From positions 1 to 5,647 of the forward strand of contig JAHEZB010000191.1 in NCBI GenBank assembly GCA_023251285.1: a DNA stretch of 5,647 nt, read 5' to 3'. Source of the DNA: Chitinophagaceae bacterium (GTDB lineage: Bacteria; Bacteroidota; Bacteroidia; Chitinophagales; Chitinophagaceae). Each line of letters begins with the position of its first letter. Position 1 is the first letter of the stretch. The notes under the pieces were generated by a model, which was given only the letters and a program-made list of their open reading frames with translations, was not told where the DNA came from and searched no databases. Positions 1 through 5,647 of this stretch are shown one piece after another. The position numbers and the translations under genes were made by a program.

Positions 1-3000
1 GTCCTGTACCTGCATATTGTTGGCTGCGCTGCTACCACTGTTATTATATGCAGCAGGATAAAACGCATCTGTATGATCAGGAGTCCAGTAATTACCCGCA
101 ATTGCCTGTGGCATAGCTCCATCAGCAGAATTATATCCTGGAATGGCTAAAAATCCGTCGCCCCAAACCTGGCGGCTGCCTACTCCCTGGAAGAATGCGC
201 TGATATCAAATCCTTTATAATCTGCAGCCAATCTGAATCCATACTCATATCTCGGAATAGTATTTCCTATTACTTCAAGATCTCCATGATCTGCCAATAA
301 AGCGCTGCCATTATTAATTACACCATCACCGTTCACATCTTTGAATTTAACATCACCTGGTCCAAAGAAGAAATTGGAAGAGTTTTGTAAAAACACCTGG
401 TACACTGGTTTTTCACCATTTTTTCCCGGTTTCAACTTGTACGCACTCTTCCCTACATATTTTGCGGGAACATCATCCGCAGTAAGTGTAATTAATTGTG
501 GTTTTCCATCATTTCCTAATTCAAAATCAGATGTCTGGTACAATCTGTCTGTACGATATCCCCAGATTTCGCCGATATTTTTTCCATTATAATTGCTGTT
601 AACTCCTGTTGAAGTACCATATTCAAGAATATGAGTTTTGGCATTGGAAATATTTCCCCTGAAATTCAAGCCTAATCCATTTTGAAACCTGTGATTTAAC
701 TCCACAGTAAGTTCCCAGCCATCTGTCTGCAATGAACCAAAATTTCCCTGGGGAGCGCCGGTCCCGAATGTAAGAGGAATACCTTCCAGCGGAACGATCA
801 TATTGTTGGTTTTTCTCTGGAACAAGTCGAATGTAACGGTTACTTTATTTTGAAGTAATCCTAAATCAACACCAAAGTCTTTACTCTCAATGCCCTGCCA
901 GGTAATATCATGTACAATGGCTGGTGGAGTGCCCACATAGGTGGTTCTGGCACCATTGCCACCTATCCAACTGGTAAGACCACCTGGCATGAGAGGCAGA
1001 TATAAAGTATTGGGAACAGTCTGGTCGCCAATAGTTCCCCAGGAAGCTCTCACTTTCATGAATTCAACAACCGGCCGTGCGAATTCCATAAACTTTTCTT
1101 CTGTAAGTACCCAGCCCGCAGAAACTGATGGATACCATCTCCACCATAAGTTTGAAGGAAATTTGGAAGATCCATCGTACCGTAAATTACCTTCTAAAAG
1201 GTATTTGTTTTTGAAAGCATAGTTAATACGTCCGAAATAACCCAATTGTGATTCCCATGTATTATTGGCACTGATAATAGGTGGAGTTCCTACAGCAAAA
1301 TTGAATTGTGGGTTATGAATGTCAGTTAACTGATTTTGCTGCTGCGATTGCCATCCGGTTGCTGCAGCATAGCTGTTCATGCCCAAAATAAATTTGAAAT
1401 TATGGTCTGCACCTATTCCTAAATTATAAGTAGTAAAAGCATTGATTGTGCTGCTGTGGAAATTAGTGGCCGACCTGATGATATGGTCAGGATTGGCTCC
1501 GGGTGCGGTATAAGTATTCTTAGATAAATCAAAAGCCGGCATGGCCCCGGGAGAAGTACTCGATACCACTTTTCCTGTACTGTCAACATATACACGATTA
1601 CCACTATCGTCTAATCTCGCATTAGGAGCCGACCATGAATCCCTGGCAGTGTATCTGGTACCCGGTCTGTTCCAGATTTCTTCCTGGTTGCTATAAGTGT
1701 AATCAAAATCCAGTTTCCAGTTCTTTGTAAAATTCAATGTTGCACCAGTACTTACATTCATATAGTTCTGCAAAATATTGGCGGTGTTTGCCTGAGCCGC
1801 CTCACTTACCGGGCTACGAATAGGATCTCCGTTCTGATCGTTGCCAAAAGGATACAAAGGTCCCCATCTGTACAAATAGAGCCATGGATCGGCAGTAGTG
1901 GAACTGGTAACATACGCATAGTCTTTATTTCTCCTTGAATACATCGCTCCCGCACGTATCGTAAGATATTTGTTAACCTCGGTAGAAATCCTTAGCGATG
2001 CATTGTAACGGGTGAAATCATCTTTTTTGGAAGGTTTCATCATGCCGCTTTGGTCCAAATATCCCAATCCGATATTGAAAGAAGTTTTTCCAATAGTTTG
2101 TCCGACACTAATGTCATGTTGCTGGGTAGGAGCCCACTCTTTGATCATATAATCATAAGGATCATAAGTTCTCATTCCCATTTTTTGATTATTTGCCGAA
2201 CCCTGAACATACCAGTCGCGTCCAAAAACGGTCGGATCGTTTGCTCCGATTTTGTCTCCATATAACTTTTGCCATTCCAATGCTTTTTCATAGCTGTCTC
2301 TCTCTACATAATAGAAGGCGCCACTTATACCAAAATTGCCCACACGCTCAGCTGCATCTACTGTATATTTAAGTGCATCCAGTCTTCCCATTTCCAGTTT
2401 TTTCCAAACATTTTGCCAGGAGAAATTATCAGAATAAGTAACCTGTGGCTTAGCGGTTCCTGAACCTTTTTTGGTCGTGATCAAAATAACACCGTTTGAT
2501 GCTTTTGCTCCATAAATAGAAGCTGAAGCTGCATCTTTTAAAACAGTAATAGAAGCGATGTCGTTTGGATTTACAATCTGAATACTTGGAATTTCCACAT
2601 TATCCAGGAGGATTAATGGTGTGCTCGTTCCCTGGAATGAAGTCATCGCTCCGCGGATCTTTAGAATCGGATCAGAACCAACTTCACCACTCGGAATAAT
2701 AACACTGAGTCCGGAAGCTGCACCCTGAAGCCCTCTGCCGACATCAGCAATCGGTCGGCCCTGTAATGTTTTTTTGACATCCACCGTAGATACCGCGCCC
2801 GTTACATTTCCTCGTTTTTGAGTTCCATATCCCACTACCACGATATCTTCCATCGCTTTATTTAATTTGGTAAGGGAAACCTGGATCGTATTAGCATCTC
2901 TGACAGTGATTTGTTGGTTATCGTACCCAACAGAAGAGATTTCCAACACCTGCCCTTTTTCGGCTTTTAAAGTAAATCTGCCATCCGGGCCGGTTTGGGT

Positions 3001-3156
3001 ACCTGTACTTTTCCCTTTTATTACGACAGATGCCCCTTCTACAGGAGCATTATCCTGGGAAAGAACGATACCGGTTATTGTCCGTTCCTGGGCAAAAACC
3101 TTTTGCTGCAACTGCAATACCAGCATCACAGCAAGAAACGTCATGAATTTTCTCAT
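1..3156 (-). CDS. SusC/RagA-family TonB-dependent outer-membrane receptor, 3' end cut by window edge
   Basis: Outer-membrane receptor that imports oligomeric nutrients, usually glycans, using TonB energy and normally paired with a SusD lipoprotein. The frame is open from ATG at 3156 to base 1 (1052 codons) with no stop or frameshift. Visible in order: signal peptide about 1-22 (cleavage VFA|Q); CarboxypepD_reg-like domain about 25-97 with PVEGASVVIKG and SVGY; TonB-box region 102-115 (MEDIVVVGYGTQKR); plug domain about 116-235 containing the SusC hallmark LKDAASASIYGAKASNGVIL (206-225) followed by ITTKKG; then a long aromatic-rich beta-barrel. There is no STN domain, so direct coupling to an ECF/anti-sigma pair is not indicated. 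The visible end (tract near YWTPDHTDAFYP) normally lies about 100 residues before the C-terminus in this family, so the gene is nearly complete. It lies 54 nt downstream of the DeoR-type regulator gene on the same strand. Family call is secure; substrate is unknown. Confidence 0.96.
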   Translation of the reverse strand, partial: MRKFMTFLAVMLVLQLQQKVFAQERTITGIVLSQDNAPVEGASVVIKGKSTGTQTGPDGRFTLKAEKGQVLEISSVGYDNQQITVRDANTIQVSLTKLNKAMEDIVVVGYGTQKRGNVTGAVSTVDVKKTLQGRPIADVGRGLQGAASGLSVIIPSGEVGSDPILKIRGAMTSFQGTSTPLILLDNVEIPSIQIVNPNDIASITVLKDAASASIYGAKASNGVILITTKKGSGTAKPQVTYSDNFSWQNVWKKLEMGRLDALKYTVDAAERVGNFGISGAFYYVERDSYEKALEWQKLYGDKIGANDPTVFGRDWYVQGSANNQKMGMRTYDPYDYMIKEWAPTQQHDISVGQTIGKTSFNIGLGYLDQSGMMKPSKKDDFTRYNASLRISTEVNKYLTIRAGAMYSRRNKDYAYVTSSTTADPWLYLYRWGPLYPFGNDQNGDPIRSPVSEAAQANTANILQNYMNVSTGATLNFTKNWKLDFDYTYSNQEEIWNRPGTRYTARDSWSAPNARLDDSGNRVYVDSTGKVVSSTSPGAMPAFDLSKNTYTAPGANPDHIIRSATNFHSSTINAFTTYNLGIGADHNFKFILGMNSYAAATGWQSQQQNQLTDIHNPQFNFAVGTPPIISANNTWESQLGYFGRINYAFKNKYLLEGNLRYDGSSKFPSNLWWRWYPSVSAGWVLTEEKFMEFARPVVEFMKVRASWGTIGDQTVPNTLYLPLMPGGLTSWIGGNGARTTYVGTPPAIVHDITWQGIESKDFGVDLGLLQNKVTVTFDLFQRKTNNMIVPLEGIPLTFGTGAPQGNFGSLQTDGWELTVELNHRFQNGLGLNFRGNISNAKTHILEYGTSTGVNSNYNGKNIGEIWGYRTDRLYQTSDFELGNDGKPQLITLTADDVPAKYVGKSAYKLKPGKNGEKPVYQVFLQNSSNFFFGPGDVKFKDVNGDGVINNGSALLADHGDLEVIGNTIPRYEYGFRLAADYKGFDISAFFQGVGSRQVWGDGFLAIPGYNSADGAMPQAIAGNYWTPDHTDAFYPAAYNNSGSSAANNMQVQD

Positions 3157-3210
3157 AATGAAAATTTTAAGATTGATGAATAAGAATTATTGAAAGTTTA
3201 TGTTAACGAA
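3157..3210 (-). other. short intergenic gap between regulator and SusC-like gene
   Basis: This 54-nt AT-rich gap holds no Shine-Dalgarno-like sequence, no stem-loop followed by a T-run and no clear TAnnTTTG element on the minus strand. That fits co-transcription of the receptor from the regulator's promoter, although a weak private promoter cannot be excluded. A 7-nt direct repeat, GAATTAT, occurs at 3184-3190 and 3208-3214 (24 nt apart). It is too short to interpret alone. Confidence 0.4.
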
Positions 3211-3960
3211 TTATATCACATTTATACCTGCACGTACATAAGGCTCCAGGATCGGATCATCAGGCGATAATTCTGTAATCAGCGTATCAATTTTCTTGCT
3301 GTCACAAACCTGCAGCGGCTGATGGGAATTTATTTTTTCCGAAATGGTGAGACATACCAGTCTTTGAGAAGATTCTACCATTGCTTTTTTGATCTGTACC
3401 ACTTCCCAATCATTGTCCGATACACCTCTCGTCAGGCTAAGAGCAGATACTCCAAGGAAACATAGATCCACTTTTAGTTCACGAATTCTCGAAATCGCAT
3501 CAGAACCTACCGTGATTTTAGAATCTTTTGAAACTTTATCACCGATGGCAATAACCTCAATATTGGGATGAACCATATATTCTGCCAGTGCCGGAATACT
3601 GCCTGAAATAAAAGTAGCATGCAATTCAGGAGGTAATGATTTTGCCATTTCAATAATAGTTGTACCACCCGTCGTTAGTACAAACATTCCATCCTGGATA
3701 AGTGAGATAGCTTTTTGAGCAATCAGCTTTTTTTGATTATAAGCATACACCTCGTTGGAAGCTGTATGCCTGTTGTGGAAAGAGGGTGACAAAGCACCTC
3801 CATGTACTTTGATGATCTTACCAACTTCGGCCAGTTGATGAATATCCCTTCTGATCGTGTCGTCCGAAACTTTTATCTGCCTGCTTAAATCTGTCGATAA
3901 TACTTTATTGTGCAGATTTACCTGGTGCAGGATAAAAGCCTGTCGTTCAATTTTAAGCAT
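3211..3960 (-). CDS. DeoR/GlpR-family transcriptional regulator
   Basis: Cytoplasmic DNA-binding regulator of the DeoR family, whose members usually repress sugar-uptake or catabolic genes and release DNA on binding a phosphorylated sugar. The 249-residue product has the usual family length. Residues 1-57 form the winged helix-turn-helix, with recognition-helix core VSDDTIRRDI (31-40) and the closing KVHGGAL (51-57). Residues about 75-232 match the DeoRC sensor domain: KKLIAQKAISLIQDG, then GGTT at 98-101 in the phosphosugar-loop position, IGDKVS (139-144), DLCFLGVSAL (165-174) and DNDWEVVQIKKAM (182-194). Position 97 is Thr in TTGGTT, whereas many family members have Asp (LDSGTTT-like), so effector specificity may differ. 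ATG at 3960 places the N-terminus exactly at the family start. It lies upstream of and in the same direction as the SusC-like gene, suggesting control of that uptake locus and possibly autoregulation. Effector and polarity (repressor or activator) are not visible. Confidence 0.93.
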   Translation of the reverse strand: MLKIERQAFILHQVNLHNKVLSTDLSRQIKVSDDTIRRDIHQLAEVGKIIKVHGGALSPSFHNRHTASNEVYAYNQKKLIAQKAISLIQDGMFVLTTGGTTIIEMAKSLPPELHATFISGSIPALAEYMVHPNIEVIAIGDKVSKDSKITVGSDAISRIRELKVDLCFLGVSALSLTRGVSDNDWEVVQIKKAMVESSQRLVCLTISEKINSHQPLQVCDSKKIDTLITELSPDDPILEPYVRAGINVI

Positions 3961-4026
3961 TTTAGCAATTAAGTTTTAACAAAATATTGCAGTTAAATAA
4001 CAAACCTATGACTAATTTCTGAAAAA

Positions 4027-4067
4027 CCGCACAATCCGCAAAAATAAATTTAATTCTGTCGTAATTC
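4027..4067. repeat. two short direct-repeat pairs, possible operator of the DeoR-family regulator
   Basis: CCGCA occurs at 4027-4031 and 4036-4040 (9 nt apart). TAATTC occurs at 4051-4056 and 4062-4067 (11 nt apart, about one helical turn). Both pairs flank the candidate -7 element at 4039-4046, where a bound DeoR-type protein could block or modulate transcription. Repeated short half-sites near the promoter are usual for this family. These particular repeats are short and unproven. Confidence 0.25.
4039..4046 (-). promoter_or_regulatory. candidate -7 promoter element for the regulator gene
   Basis: On the minus strand these bases read TATTTTTG, a perfect match to the Bacteroidota -7 consensus TAnnTTTG. 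The element is about 78 nt upstream of the regulator's ATG, which would give a leader of roughly 70 nt. No TTTG or TTG box is found at the expected distance of about 19-23 nt upstream, so the match may be chance in AT-rich DNA. Confidence 0.3.
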
Positions 4068-4084
4068 GGCGTGTAAAGAGTAAA

Positions 4085-4291
4085 ATGTGCTTTTTATTTG
4101 CACAAATTGCGTGCATTTACGTCATTCTTAATTCTTTATCGGAAATTGTTGGAGAATATGAGTATTCTTTACCGGAAATTCGTGAAAATGTTGCAATAAT
4201 GAAAACAAGAATACTTGATATTTATTTCTTTACTGCTGGGTTTGTTATAAAAAGGATGGATAAATTAGCAAGGGATTCTTCTGGAAAATAA
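4085..4291 (+). CDS. doubtful small hypothetical protein (68 aa)
   Basis: I do not recognise this product. The ORF starts with ATG and ends in tandem stops (TAA TAA). Residues 2-17 are hydrophobic (CFLFAQIACIYVILNS). The rest is charged and could be helical, ending MDKLARDSSGK. An 11-residue internal similarity (NSLSEIVGEYE, then YSLPEIRENVA) comes from a near-perfect 17-nt direct repeat. In favour of a real gene: the length, the tandem stops and a plausible composition. Against it: no ribosome-binding or promoter signal, no recognised family, a location in AT-rich intergenic DNA, and a start codon inside a short inverted repeat. It could be a small membrane-associated protein, a gene remnant or a chance ORF. 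Confidence 0.3.
   Translation: MCFLFAQIACIYVILNSLSEIVGEYEYSLPEIRENVAIMKTRILDIYFFTAGFVIKRMDKLARDSSGK
4086..4115 (+). repeat. overlapping short inverted repeats (mutually exclusive hairpins)
   Basis: TGTGC (4086-4090) is complementary to GCACA (4100-4104), and TGCAC (4099-4103) is complementary to GTGCA (4111-4115). The middle segment can pair with either flank but not both. Stems are only 5 bp, so stability is low and the arrangement may be chance. Confidence 0.2.
4131..4180 (+). repeat. 17-nt imperfect direct repeat, 33-bp period
   Basis: ATTCTTTATCGGAAATT at 4131-4147 recurs as ATTCTTTACCGGAAATT at 4164-4180, with 16 of 17 bases identical. The 33-bp period is a multiple of three (11 codons) and of the helical repeat (about three turns). 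It therefore fits either a duplicated peptide segment in the small ORF or a pair of protein-binding sites on one DNA face. Confidence 0.55.
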
Positions 4292-4333
4292 TAAATCTAA
4301 AAGCAGCGATTGAAAGGTGCATTTTTCCTGTTG

Positions 4334-4359
4334 GGCAATTTGTCATCGTTAAAATTGCC
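4334..4359 (+). repeat. 8-bp perfect inverted repeat, 10-nt loop
   Basis: GGCAATTT (4334-4341) and AAATTGCC (4352-4359) are exact reverse complements around a 10-nt loop, with a possible further G-U pair (4333/4360). The downstream sequence TTATTAAT is AT-rich but has no long T-run, so it is a poor intrinsic terminator. It could end a transcript from the small ORF or serve as a dyad operator about 100 nt upstream of the DsbD-domain gene. Confidence 0.35.
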
Positions 4360-4450
4360 TTATTAATACGTCGATACAACAAACGACTAAAACTTTTGAA
4401 GTAAATTGCAAGATTGTTTTAAATCAATTGAAAAAAAATATATAACACTC

Positions 4451-4906
4451 ATGAAAAAATTATTATTTGCCTCCTTTTTATTGCTTTTTTCAAATTTTCT
4501 TTTTGCACAAATTGTACGGAATCCGGTTTCCTGGACAGCCACTTCAAAAAAGATTGGCGATCAAACTTATGAAATTCATTTGACGGCTAATATTGAAAAT
4601 GCATGGCATATTTACTCGCAGTCGACACCGGACGGGGGACCGGTTCCAACCAGCATTGCTTTTACAAAAAATCCTTTGATCGTTAAACAAGGTACTACCA
4701 AAGAAGTAGGAAAATTGCAACAACATCACGAACCTCTATTTGGCGTAGATGTGAAACAATATTCAAATAAAGTAGATTTTGTGCAGGTGGTAAAATTAAA
4801 AGCGAATGTAAAAACCTCGGTAGATGTAGCAGTGGAATTTATGAGTTGTAATGATAAAGAGTGCCTTCCTCCGGTTACTAAAAATTTCACGGTTGCCCTT
4901 AAATAA
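4451..4906 (+). CDS. secreted DsbD N-terminal (alpha) domain protein with redox Cys pair
   Basis: Periplasmic single-domain homologue of the DsbD alpha domain (DsbD_N / DsbC-type family), which accepts electrons from the DsbD membrane domain and passes them to periplasmic partners. The 151-residue product has a signal peptide (KK at 2-3, hydrophobic 4-18, cleavage FA|Q at 19/20) and then one beta-rich domain. Its C-terminal part carries MSCNDKECLPP, with Cys133 and Cys138 (CX4C). This matches the two-cysteine, proline-flanked redox motif of the family (CX5C in E. coli DsbD). The start is ATG 4451: an in-frame TTG at 4406 would add 15 residues before the signal peptide and spoil it. Only 14 nt separate its stop from the DsbD-like gene, so the two are almost certainly co-transcribed. 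The pair is expected to work together in periplasmic thiol reduction or cytochrome c maturation; the exact target is unknown. Confidence 0.88.
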   Translation: MKKLLFASFLLLFSNFLFAQIVRNPVSWTATSKKIGDQTYEIHLTANIENAWHIYSQSTPDGGPVPTSIAFTKNPLIVKQGTTKEVGKLQQHHEPLFGVDVKQYSNKVDFVQVVKLKANVKTSVDVAVEFMSCNDKECLPPVTKNFTVALK

Positions 4907-4920
4907 TTAATCGCTTTTTA

Positions 4921-5647
4921 ATGAACCATTTTACCTGGCTGACACGTGTACAACTCAGGATTACGGCAATTATCATTCTCCTGTTTTTTTGCGGAAACGT
5001 TTTTTCTCAAGACTCTTCTTCTATCAAATTTTCATATGGAACTACAAGGTTAAACGACAGTGAAGTAGTCTTGTACATTAAAGGAAAAATCCCTGCGGGT
5101 GTCAAATTATTTGCCTTGCAGAAATCTCCGGATGATATCATGTATTCTTCCATTCATTTTGATACATCCGTTTCTTCAAGATTAAAAGATTCTGTTTTTT
5201 CAAAAGAAAAAATACAAACAACGCGTGATGCCGCACTGGAAAGTGATGTTCGTTTTTTTACCGATTCTGTGCATTGGCAGCAGAAGATAAAAGCTGCTCC
5301 AACCGATAGTTTTTTGGTAAAAGGAGCAGTGAATTATTTGTACCAGCAGGGTAGTGATTATCCTTCTAAAAAAGATGAATTTGAAGTTTTTGTTTTGCCT
5401 GAACATTCGGCTGCAAGCAGCAACGGCAAGGCTGCTCAGCTTACACAGGTAAATACTGGCGGAACGGTTGCAACTAAGTCTTTGACATGGATTTTTTTTA
5501 CTGCATTTGCCGGTGGTTTGCTTGCTTTGATCACGCCCTGCGTCTATTCGATGATTCCTGTTACCGTCAGTTTTTTTACCAAAAGAAGTAAGAGCAAAGC
5601 GGAAGCAATTAAAAATGCATTTTCTTATTCGCTATCAATCATCGTTA
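4921..5647 (+). CDS. dsbD: DsbD-type thiol:disulfide interchange membrane protein, 5' part only
   Basis: Inner-membrane protein that moves electrons from cytoplasmic thioredoxin to the periplasm. 242 codons are visible before the right edge. Residues 1-29 form a signal peptide (R9, R13; hydrophobic 14-24; cleavage FS|Q). Residues about 30-160 form an alpha-like beta domain similar to the preceding gene's product. A Ser/Ala/Gly-rich linker covers about 161-186. Residues 188-220 start the CcdA-like transmembrane domain: first helix with ITPCV (204-208), then MIPVTVSFF. Cys207 corresponds to the first membrane redox cysteine (Cys163 of E. coli DsbD). The partner cysteine and any C-terminal thioredoxin domain lie outside the window. 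The periplasmic alpha-like domain has no cysteine: where the neighbour has SCNDKEC, this one reads YQQGSDYP (141-148). Cys24 is within the signal peptide and does not fit a lipobox. The ATG at 4921 gives a proper signal peptide and a 14-nt gap to the upstream gene. Confidence 0.9.
   Translation, partial: MNHFTWLTRVQLRITAIIILLFFCGNVFSQDSSSIKFSYGTTRLNDSEVVLYIKGKIPAGVKLFALQKSPDDIMYSSIHFDTSVSSRLKDSVFSKEKIQTTRDAALESDVRFFTDSVHWQQKIKAAPTDSFLVKGAVNYLYQQGSDYPSKKDEFEVFVLPEHSAASSNGKAAQLTQVNTGGTVATKSLTWIFFTAFAGGLLALITPCVYSMIPVTVSFFTKRSKSKAEAIKNAFSYSLSIIV

Larger units (their letters stand above)
3961..4450. other. AT-rich divergent intergenic region between regulator gene and Dsb genes
   Basis: About 490 nt separate the minus-strand regulator from the plus-strand Dsb genes. 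Both gene groups must be transcribed outwards from here. It contains a candidate -7 element and direct repeats near the regulator, one doubtful small ORF (4085..4291), several short inverted repeats and a 159-nt stretch (4292-4450) before the secreted DsbD-domain gene. In that stretch I found no good TAnnTTTG element on the plus strand. The closest is TAAAATTG at 4350-4357 (one mismatch), with TTG at 4331-4333, which overlaps the inverted repeat there. I see no tRNA-like or riboswitch-like structure. Confidence 0.6.

Noticed and set aside
341..592. Plus-strand ORF of 83 codons
   Set aside because: It lies fully antisense within the intact SusC-like reading frame, and its product shows no family features.
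941..1222. Plus-strand ORF of 93 codons
   Set aside because: It is antisense to the beta-barrel part of the SusC-like gene. Its proline-rich, irregular composition is typical of a shadow frame.
1419..1604. Minus-strand ORF of 61 codons
   Set aside because: It lies in another frame of the same strand inside the SusC-like gene, whose frame is continuous here, so no frameshift is implied.
2050..2463. Two consecutive plus-strand ORFs (71 and 64 codons)
   Set aside because: Both are antisense to the N-terminal barrel and plug region of the receptor and have no recognisable product.
2867..3193. Plus-strand ORF of 108 codons, with a 62-codon overlap in another frame
   Set aside because: It is antisense to the signal peptide and CarboxypepD_reg-like domain of the receptor, where the minus-strand protein is clearly the real one.
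3389..3571. Plus-strand ORF of 60 codons
   Set aside because: It lies antisense inside the well-matched DeoR sensor domain.
3961..4016. TTTG and TATTTTG spaced in the last 60 nt before the regulator start (minus strand)
   Set aside because: The spacing between the boxes is too short and the TAnnTTTG match is imperfect. The element at 4039-4046 is a better match.
4406..4450. Upstream TTG start for the secreted DsbD-domain protein
   Set aside because: It would put 15 polar residues before an otherwise canonical signal peptide beginning at ATG 4451.
4544..4729. Minus-strand ORF of 61 codons
   Set aside because: It is antisense to the DsbD alpha-domain gene.
5200..5406. Minus-strand ORF of 68 codons
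   Set aside because: It is antisense to the DsbD N-terminal domain, with a Phe/Ile-rich product from the complement of AAA/GAA codons.

Overview
The window looks like chromosomal DNA of a Bacteroidota species. A Chitinophagaceae- or Sphingobacteriaceae-like member is my inference. The evidence is a SusC/RagA-type outer-membrane receptor with a CarboxypepD_reg-like N-terminal domain, a VVVGYG TonB-box region, AT-rich intergenic DNA, no clear Shine-Dalgarno sites and signal peptides ending in FAQ or FSQ. No RNA gene, mobile element, CRISPR array or phage gene was seen.

Minus strand, right to left (3960 to 1): a complete DeoR-family regulator (3960..3211) is followed after 53 nt by a SusC-like TonB-dependent receptor. 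The receptor starts at 3156 and reads open for 1052 codons to the left edge. Only its last part, perhaps 90-110 residues, is missing. A SusD-like lipoprotein gene would be expected beyond the edge. Shared strand and short spacing suggest one nutrient-uptake unit, with the DeoR protein sensing a (phospho)sugar-type effector and controlling the receptor. The substrate cannot be read from the sequence.

Middle (3961..4450): about 490 nt of AT-rich DNA separates the two divergent gene groups. It holds a candidate Bacteroidota -7 element for the regulator gene with short direct repeats beside it. It also holds a doubtful 68-codon ORF (4085..4291) with an internal 33-bp-period repeat, and an 8-bp inverted repeat at 4334..4359.

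Plus strand (4451..5647): a 151-residue secreted DsbD N-terminal (alpha) domain protein with an intact Cys pair is followed after 14 nt by the start of a DsbD-type transmembrane thiol:disulfide reductase, cut by the right edge. The DsbD protein carries its own N-terminal domain, but that domain has no cysteines. The simplest reading is that the separate small protein takes over the electron-accepting role of the alpha domain. This is the most interesting observation here. The rest looks like ordinary Bacteroidota gene content, and I see no clear evidence of a new defence or mobile system.
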